This document shows positions 15,008 to 19,606 of a stretch of 19,606 nucleotides of DNA, one piece after another. The notes beneath the pieces were generated by a model. That model was not told where the DNA came from, did no database searches, and was given only the letters and a program-made list of their open reading frames with translations. The position numbers were made by a program, and so were the translations under genes. Origin of the DNA: an uncultured Verrucomicrobia subdivision 3 bacterium (GTDB taxonomy: Bacteria; Verrucomicrobiota; Verrucomicrobiae; Limisphaerales; UBA11358). The DNA lies in the NCBI GenBank assembly GCA_903847285.1, contig CAINDH010000204.1, forward strand, positions 1-19,606. Reading direction: 5' to 3'. Within the stretch, counting starts at the first letter, position 1. Each line of letters starts with the position of its first letter.

Positions 15008-17038
15008 ATGAGAAAATCCTTCGCCATTCTCATAGCCACCCTGTTGATGTCTTTGGCTGCACTGCCCGCAACCGCAGCGCCAGCGTTGCTCGTGCCAGCC
15101 GACCAGGCGGTGCTGCGCATGAGTGTTCCGCATTTCGAATGGCAGCGTTGCCTCGAAACCAAACCGGAAGCGATGCCAGCCTATGACATCGAGATCGCTG
15201 CTGACCCGGCGTTTGTGCAGGTCGTGGATCAGGATCGCATCGCGGCGGTCATTGCCCGGTATGTGCCGGATCAGGAACTTGTTCCGGGCAATTACTGGTG
15301 GCGGGTGGCGACCGTAACCGCGTCGGGACAGCGGGCCGAATGGTCGGCAACACGGATGTTTTCCGTGCGACCGCCGGAACGCGTTTATGAAATCAGCAAG
15401 TCTGCGACCTTTGACGACATCCAAAAAACGCTGGCCGAGGCAGCCCATCACACGCCGGCGCTGGTGAAGTTTGAGCCGGGCGATTACCGGCTCAGTCCTG
15501 ATGGCGCGCGCGCCTTCATGGCCTTTTCCCATGTATCCGACCTCATCCTGGACGGCGGCGGGGCGAACTTCACCTTCACAGGTTTTCTCAAGTTTGTGGA
15601 TTTGGAAGATTGCCGGCGGGTGCAGGTAAAGCATATGACCTTCGACTTCGATCCCTTGCCTTACACGGCAGGGCGGGTGCTGGCGGTGGATGACAAAGCG
15701 GGGACGTTTGAAGTCGAGATCGAGCCGGGGCATCCGTTGCCAGAGTCAAACCCGCGTTTCGACGAAGACCGGAAGGGTATGCTTGTGGACCCGACATATC
15801 CGCGTATGAAAGCCGGCGTCAATCTGGTTTTTGAACACAACGGCTGGGTCAAACTTGGCGGGCGACGTTACCGTTTCATGCCCGCCTCCCCCGGCCAGCT
15901 TAAGGACATCGCCGTGGGTGATGTCTATGTGCTTGACCCGCGGATTGCTCACGGTTTCGAAGTGGACGTCTGTGACGAGGTAGTTTTCTACAACTTGATC
16001 GCCTATGCCGTGGCCAATGTGGCGTTCGTTTCGAGTTACGGCAATCGCCTCAGCATTCTTCACAGCGGTCTGCGACTTAAACCGGGCCGGTTCATCGCCT
16101 CGAATAATGGCGGGAACAACCACCATAGCGCCCGCATCGGCCCGTGGATTGAGGGTTGCACCTGGGAGAACACCGGCGACGACATCTGCCACGTCAATTG
16201 CCTCGTCCTGAGCGTGGAGGAGAAACTCTCGCCCGACCGCATCCGACTGCCCCTGCGCAATCCCTACGACGACAGCGGCAAGAATGTGGCCTTCGACATC
16301 CAGCCGGGGGATGTCCTTCAGTTCTTCAACCGCGCCGAAGGCCGACTCGTGAGTGAACGCAAGGTCGTCCGCATCGCGACACTGACGACGTCGCTCGACG
16401 TGACGCTCGATGGCGCTGTCGGCGACATCGTGACCGGCGGATCCGGCGTTAAGCGCGCGGGACTGAAGAAGATTCCGGCGGACGACACGGTCACGCAGGT
16501 CTTCGACGCGAGCCGCACCTGTAACCAGTTCGTGTTTCGCAACAACACCGTCCGCAACGGGCGACGCATCGGCGTGCTGGTGAAAGGTCGCGGCGGATTG
16601 ATCGAGAACAACACCTTTGAAGGACTCGGCGGCGGCGCGGTGGAATTTTGGAACGCGCCGTTTGAGGGCTTGGGCGCGGTGGATTATGTCGTTCGAGGAA
16701 ATCAAATCCGCACCTGCTGTCTGGTCAAGCGCGAGCACGCTGCCATCTGGGCGACGATGTTCAAGACCGGCGGCGACCGGTTGAACCGCAATTTGTTGAT
16801 CGCCGACAACAACATCTCCGGATGTCCCGCTCCCGCCATCCTGCTGCGTGACACGCAATGCGCTCTCGTGGTCGGCAATTCCATCGCAACCCCGACGCCA
16901 CGCGAGTCCAAAGCGAAGGAATCCGAGCCGATCAAGCTCGTCAACACCACTGCGGTGCGATTGAAGAACAACAACGTCACGCAAGCAAAACGCGCCGCCA
17001 GCTTGAGTCCCCTTGCCACCGCTCCATCTTTAAAATGA
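15008..17038 (+). CDS. secreted Fn3-like/right-handed beta-helix protein, paralogue of the preceding gene; distantly GH110-like
   Basis: 676 residues; signal peptide about 1-23 (PATAA). Residues 25-121 are an Fn3-like domain in which positions 59-120 match residues 379-440 of the preceding protein at 24 of 62 positions without gaps. Residues 125-655 are a right-handed beta-helix (LILDGGGANFTF, MTFDFD...AGRV, FVFRNNTV, LIENNTF). The motif GG-N-N-x-HS..GPWIEGCTWE..G-D391-D392 parallels the paralogue. The course GRFIAS...(I)E-x-C...DD-x-x-H-x-N also recalls GH110 alpha-1,3-galactosidases as I remember them, but the extra Asp of GH110 upstream of the DD pair is not evident. Start: ATG 15008 with AGGGAA 7 nt upstream; an in-frame ATG at 14855 would add 51 residues before the signal peptide and is unlikely. 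Its stop overlaps the start of the GH36-type gene by ATGA, implying coupled translation and a shared substrate. It lacks the PATR, Ig-like and FYR parts of its paralogue. Confidence 0.9.
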   Translation: MRKSFAILIATLLMSLAALPATAAPALLVPADQAVLRMSVPHFEWQRCLETKPEAMPAYDIEIAADPAFVQVVDQDRIAAVIARYVPDQELVPGNYWWRVATVTASGQRAEWSATRMFSVRPPERVYEISKSATFDDIQKTLAEAAHHTPALVKFEPGDYRLSPDGARAFMAFSHVSDLILDGGGANFTFTGFLKFVDLEDCRRVQVKHMTFDFDPLPYTAGRVLAVDDKAGTFEVEIEPGHPLPESNPRFDEDRKGMLVDPTYPRMKAGVNLVFEHNGWVKLGGRRYRFMPASPGQLKDIAVGDVYVLDPRIAHGFEVDVCDEVVFYNLIAYAVANVAFVSSYGNRLSILHSGLRLKPGRFIASNNGGNNHHSARIGPWIEGCTWENTGDDICHVNCLVLSVEEKLSPDRIRLPLRNPYDDSGKNVAFDIQPGDVLQFFNRAEGRLVSERKVVRIATLTTSLDVTLDGAVGDIVTGGSGVKRAGLKKIPADDTVTQVFDASRTCNQFVFRNNTVRNGRRIGVLVKGRGGLIENNTFEGLGGGAVEFWNAPFEGLGAVDYVVRGNQIRTCCLVKREHAAIWATMFKTGGDRLNRNLLIADNNISGCPAPAILLRDTQCALVVGNSIATPTPRESKAKESEPIKLVNTTAVRLKNNNVTQAKRAASLSPLATAPSLK

Positions 17039-19176
17039 ACCCAATCGCAACATTCTCGAAACCACTGCAAATCCTCCGCCAATCCCTGTTACTGGCGTTT
17101 TTGCTGACGGCCGTTCAACCGGCAGCCACGGCTGCTGAAATATCAACAGTTTTGGCGGATATGCCCGGAAACGTCACCCTGACCACCCAACCCGGCCAGC
17201 CTGGGCGGTGGATGGAATTGCATTCCGACGCACCATTCAGCGAAAAGAATTTTCTGATTGGCCGCGTGCCGACCTTGGATCGTTTCGTGGCCTGCTTCCG
17301 GGGACGATTCTCCTGCTGGATGGAATCCGGCGTGGGGCGTTCGGTCGCCGAAGTGCCGACGGAGACCCAGTTCCTGCTGGCGCGCCTGAAAGATGGAAAT
17401 TATCTCGCCATGATTGCGCTGGTAGATGGCGCATTCCGGTCCAGCCTGGCCGGCAACGCCGAGGGCCGGCTGCAGGTGCTGGCCGAAAGCGGCGACACGC
17501 AGACGACCACCAACCGGGTCACCTGCCTCTATCTCGAGGCAGGCCGCGATCCGTTCGCGTTGATCCATTCCGCATCGGCGCGGGTGCGGGCGCGTTTTCA
17601 TCCGGAGGAAATCACCGCCACGCCGCAAATGCCCGATTTCGCGCGTTACTTCGGTTGGTGTTCCTGGAACGCTTTTTACCGGAACGTCTCGCAGGCGGGC
17701 GTCATGCAGATCATGGACGAATTCGCGCGGGGCGGGGTCAGCCCCGGCTTCGTCGTGCTGGACGATGGCTGGCAACCGGCCGGGAAGAACAAGGCTCTCG
17801 GTGGTTACGAGGCGGTCGCGCAACAATTCCCCGGCGGCCTGGCCGCCTTGGTGCGGGGGCTGAAGGAGACCAACCATGTCGCCCGCGTTCTGGCGTGGCA
17901 AGCCTTCAACGGAACATTCACCGGCGCTGACGCGGAAGCCCTGCCGGCGATTGGGATTGAAATGATCAAGCCGCAAGTTCCAACGTGGTTCAAGTGGGGC
18001 AATGGCAAACGAGAAGCGGGCACCACCATCGACACCGTCAAAGGCCGCTTCTATCCGGAAAGCTATCGCAAGCCCATTGGCGAGCCGGATCTCGGCCGGT
18101 TTTATTCCACTTACCACTCCTTCCTCCGCGACTGCGGTGTGGATGGGGTGAAGATTGATGCAATGACCTGGGTGGAAACTCTGGGCGAAGGTCGCGGCGG
18201 TCGGGTGCGCGCCATGCGGGAACTGGTGGATGCTGCCGCGCATTCCGGGCGCGAATACTTTGACCACAACCTCATCTGGTGCAGTTCATGTTCGAGTGAT
18301 TGCATCCTGCAAGCTCCACGTTCAGCGGTCATGCGCAGCTCCACCGACTTTTTCCCAGACAAGCCGGAATCCCATGGCCGCCACATCATCAATAATGCTC
18401 TCAATTCGCTCTGGATGGGTGAATTTGTCATCCCGGACTGGGACATGTTCCAGACGCACAATCACACCGGCGCATTCCACGCCGCCGCCCGCGCCATCTC
18501 CGGCGGGCCGGTCTATATTTCGGATGAATTGGGCAAGACAGATTTTACGCTACTCCGCAAACTGGTGTTAAGCGACCGCACCGTGCCGCTCTGCCTCGGC
18601 CCGGCGCGCCCCACTGAGGACAGCTTGTTCGTTGATCCGGCAGCAAAGCCGTCCTTGTTCAAAATCTTCAATCTCACCCCGGCGGGCGGCGGTGTGCTTG
18701 GCGTTTTCAACTGCGGTTACGATCCAGCCACCAACCGCCTCGTGCGCGGCGAAGCGCGAGTGGCCGATGTGGCGGGACTGGTGGGTAAAGACTTCGCTGT
18801 CTTCGCCAATCAAACCGGTTCATTGCGCCGCGTCTCGCGGACCGACCGGCTGCCGCTGGCGCTGCGCGAGCTGGAATTTGAAATCTTAACCATCGCTCCG
18901 ATCGAGGACGGATTTGCGGCCATCGGACTGGCGGATAAATTAAACAGCGGCGGCTGCATCGCCGCGATCCGGCGTGGCGAAAACGGACGGACGGAGGTGG
19001 ACCTGCGCGATGGCGGCGAGTTCCTCGCATGGTCGGCGCACAATCCCCAATCCGTCCAACTGAACAGCCAGCCGCAGTCGTTTCGCTACGATGCCGCCAC
19101 CGGCGCACTGCGCGTCTCCATTCCTCAAGGCGGCACACTCGTATTCCAAATTGCCGCAAAGCCGCACAACGACTGA
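17035..19176 (+). CDS. GH36-type enzyme, raffinose synthase/Sip1-like (candidate alpha-galactosidase)
   Basis: 713 residues, secreted, signal peptide about 1-34 (ATAA before EIS). N-terminal beta region about 35-200, then a (beta/alpha)8 barrel from about 203: FGWCSWNAFYRNV, FVVLDDGWQ (240s), and GVDGVKI-D375-AMTW with D375 as expected nucleophile. RSST-D438-FFP is the expected acid/base, and WDMFQTHNHTGAFHAAARAISGGPVYISD is the family hallmark. A C-terminal beta domain covers about 545-713. Plant members make or cleave raffinose-type sugars. In a bacterial secreted context with sulfatases and GH78, alpha-galactosidase or transglycosylase action on a galactose-containing glycan is more likely, but this is inference. 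The start ATG overlaps the upstream stop (ATGA, 4 nt); the longer in-frame start at 16858 lies inside the beta-helix gene and is rejected. No clear intrinsic terminator follows. Confidence 0.93.
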   Translation: MNPIATFSKPLQILRQSLLLAFLLTAVQPAATAAEISTVLADMPGNVTLTTQPGQPGRWMELHSDAPFSEKNFLIGRVPTLDRFVACFRGRFSCWMESGVGRSVAEVPTETQFLLARLKDGNYLAMIALVDGAFRSSLAGNAEGRLQVLAESGDTQTTTNRVTCLYLEAGRDPFALIHSASARVRARFHPEEITATPQMPDFARYFGWCSWNAFYRNVSQAGVMQIMDEFARGGVSPGFVVLDDGWQPAGKNKALGGYEAVAQQFPGGLAALVRGLKETNHVARVLAWQAFNGTFTGADAEALPAIGIEMIKPQVPTWFKWGNGKREAGTTIDTVKGRFYPESYRKPIGEPDLGRFYSTYHSFLRDCGVDGVKIDAMTWVETLGEGRGGRVRAMRELVDAAAHSGREYFDHNLIWCSSCSSDCILQAPRSAVMRSSTDFFPDKPESHGRHIINNALNSLWMGEFVIPDWDMFQTHNHTGAFHAAARAISGGPVYISDELGKTDFTLLRKLVLSDRTVPLCLGPARPTEDSLFVDPAAKPSLFKIFNLTPAGGGVLGVFNCGYDPATNRLVRGEARVADVAGLVGKDFAVFANQTGSLRRVSRTDRLPLALRELEFEILTIAPIEDGFAAIGLADKLNSGGCIAAIRRGENGRTEVDLRDGGEFLAWSAHNPQSVQLNSQPQSFRYDAATGALRVSIPQGGTLVFQIAAKPHND

Positions 19177-19354
19177 AAGCACTATGACGCCCATCCCGTT
19201 TGCTCTGCAATGGTCGCCGGAGAAACCTCCATCAACCTAACCGGCATATCTCAGCATCCTCGGCTAGGGAATGGCGGCCTCGCCGGGCGCGGCCAGTGTG
19301 ATCTCTTGTTGATGATGCTCACAATCTCGCGCCAGGGAACGAAAACTTCAATCG

Positions 19355-19377
19355 CCGGACAAGTCACCGGACAAGTC
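19355..19377. repeat. 11-bp tandem direct repeat
   Basis: CCGGACAAGTC occurs at 19355-19365 and 19367-19377 with one intervening base, a period of 12 nt. It lies in the non-coding tail after the GH36-type gene. Confidence 0.8.
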
Positions 19378-19467
19378 GCGGTAAAAACCTTTTAATTCTG
19401 CCAGTTGCACGCGTCCTCTTCCAAATTGACCGCGTCTTTGAAATTCGTTCGCTCTGGAACAATGACG

Positions 19468-19605
19468 GCTCGCTGCGCTCGATAGTGTTTTCGTTCGCGC
19501 TGCATTTCATTCGCGTGCTCAATAGGTCAACACGAACGCGCTCAGGTTCACGGTTTCCATTGTTCACGTTGTGCGGAGTTTTGTTGTGTTCGCTGCGCTC
19601 AATAA
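19468..19605. repeat. degenerate 18-bp repeats at the window edge
   Basis: GCTCGCTGCGCTCGATAG (19468-19485) and GTTCGCTGCGCTCAATAA (19588-19605) agree at 15 of 18 positions. A weaker third copy, CATTCGCGTGCTCAATAG, sits at 19508-19525. Start-to-start distances are 40 and 80 nt. TTCGTTCGC also recurs at 19444-19452 and 19490-19498. The array may continue beyond the window. The intervals are not similar to one another, so this is not a CRISPR array that I can support. Confidence 0.45.
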
Positions 19606-19606
19606 C

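Larger units (their letters stand above)
19177..19606. other. 430-nt 3' region without a convincing gene
   Basis: The region holds short open frames on both strands (for example 19184-19240, 19210-19395 and 19364-19567 on the minus strand), none with recognisable protein content, signal peptide or ribosome site. It has a weak imperfect hairpin at 19276-19294 (GGCC arms with an inner CGC/GCG) and two sets of short direct repeats listed separately. The frame at 19210-19395 contains GQVTGQV, a pattern I have seen in some AlbA_2/RecG-like proteins, but 11-bp tandem duplication explains it as well. It may be intergenic or an eroded gene. The window ends inside the repeats. Confidence 0.5.

Noticed and set aside
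16858..17034. Upstream extension of the GH36-type gene
   Set aside because: It runs inside the beta-helix gene in another frame, is charged and lacks a signal; ATG 17035 gives a good signal peptide and an ATGA overlap.
19184..19240. Small 18-codon gene directly after the GH36-type gene
   Set aside because: It has an ATG eight bases after the stop but no ribosome site, no recognisable content and no support beyond being open.
19468..19606. CRISPR array at the window end
   Set aside because: The repeats are degenerate, only about 18 bp, unequally spaced and without uniform spacers; no cas gene is present.
1..19606. tRNA, rRNA, insertion sequence or phage integration site
   Set aside because: No cloverleaf, rRNA-like stretch, transposase or flanking terminal inverted repeats were seen on either strand.

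Overview
The window looks like a chromosomal segment from a Verrucomicrobiota bacterium, most likely in the Limisphaerales/Pedosphaera-type group (former subdivision 3). Four things point there: large secreted proteins with autotransporter-associated beta-strand (PATR) repeats but no beta-barrel; a prepilin-like protein with the [24 protein letters not shown] start and an H-X9-DG C-terminal motif; several S1 sulfatases; and C-terminal tails that end in FYR(L/I). The DNA is GC-rich. All nine convincing genes lie on the + strand, and every one has an export signal. The taxonomic call is inference from protein style, because the window has no rRNA or housekeeping gene.

Layout. Positions 1-220 are a leader with a possible two-tier hairpin. 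Positions 221-3304 encode a 1027-residue PATR-repeat surface protein, followed by a strong GC hairpin. Positions 3453-4292 encode a type IV pilin/pseudopilin-like H-X9-DG protein. From 4433 to 11510 comes a compact run: sulfatase 1, sulfatase 2, an alpha-L-rhamnosidase-like GH78 enzyme and sulfatase 3, with gaps of 35 nt or less or short overlaps. Positions 11548-14853 encode a 1101-residue fusion of a PATR module, an Fn3-like domain, a right-handed beta-helix, an Ig-like domain and an FYR tail. Positions 15008-17038 encode a shorter paralogue of its central part. Positions 17035-19176, overlapping by ATGA, encode a GH36/raffinose-synthase-type enzyme. The last 430 nt show no convincing gene and carry short degenerate repeats.

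Taken together this reads as a secreted degradation locus for a sulfated heteropolysaccharide. Three different sulfatases would remove sulfate esters, GH78 would release alpha-L-rhamnosyl units, and the GH36-type enzyme would act on alpha-galactosyl linkages. The two beta-helix proteins are the least understood members and the best candidates for an undescribed activity, either a glycosidase distantly like GH110 or a lyase. No transporter, SusC/SusD pair, regulator or sulfatase-maturation enzyme is in the window, so uptake, control and formylglycine formation must be encoded elsewhere. The substrate (a sulfated rhamnose- and galactose-containing glycan) is inference from the enzyme set.
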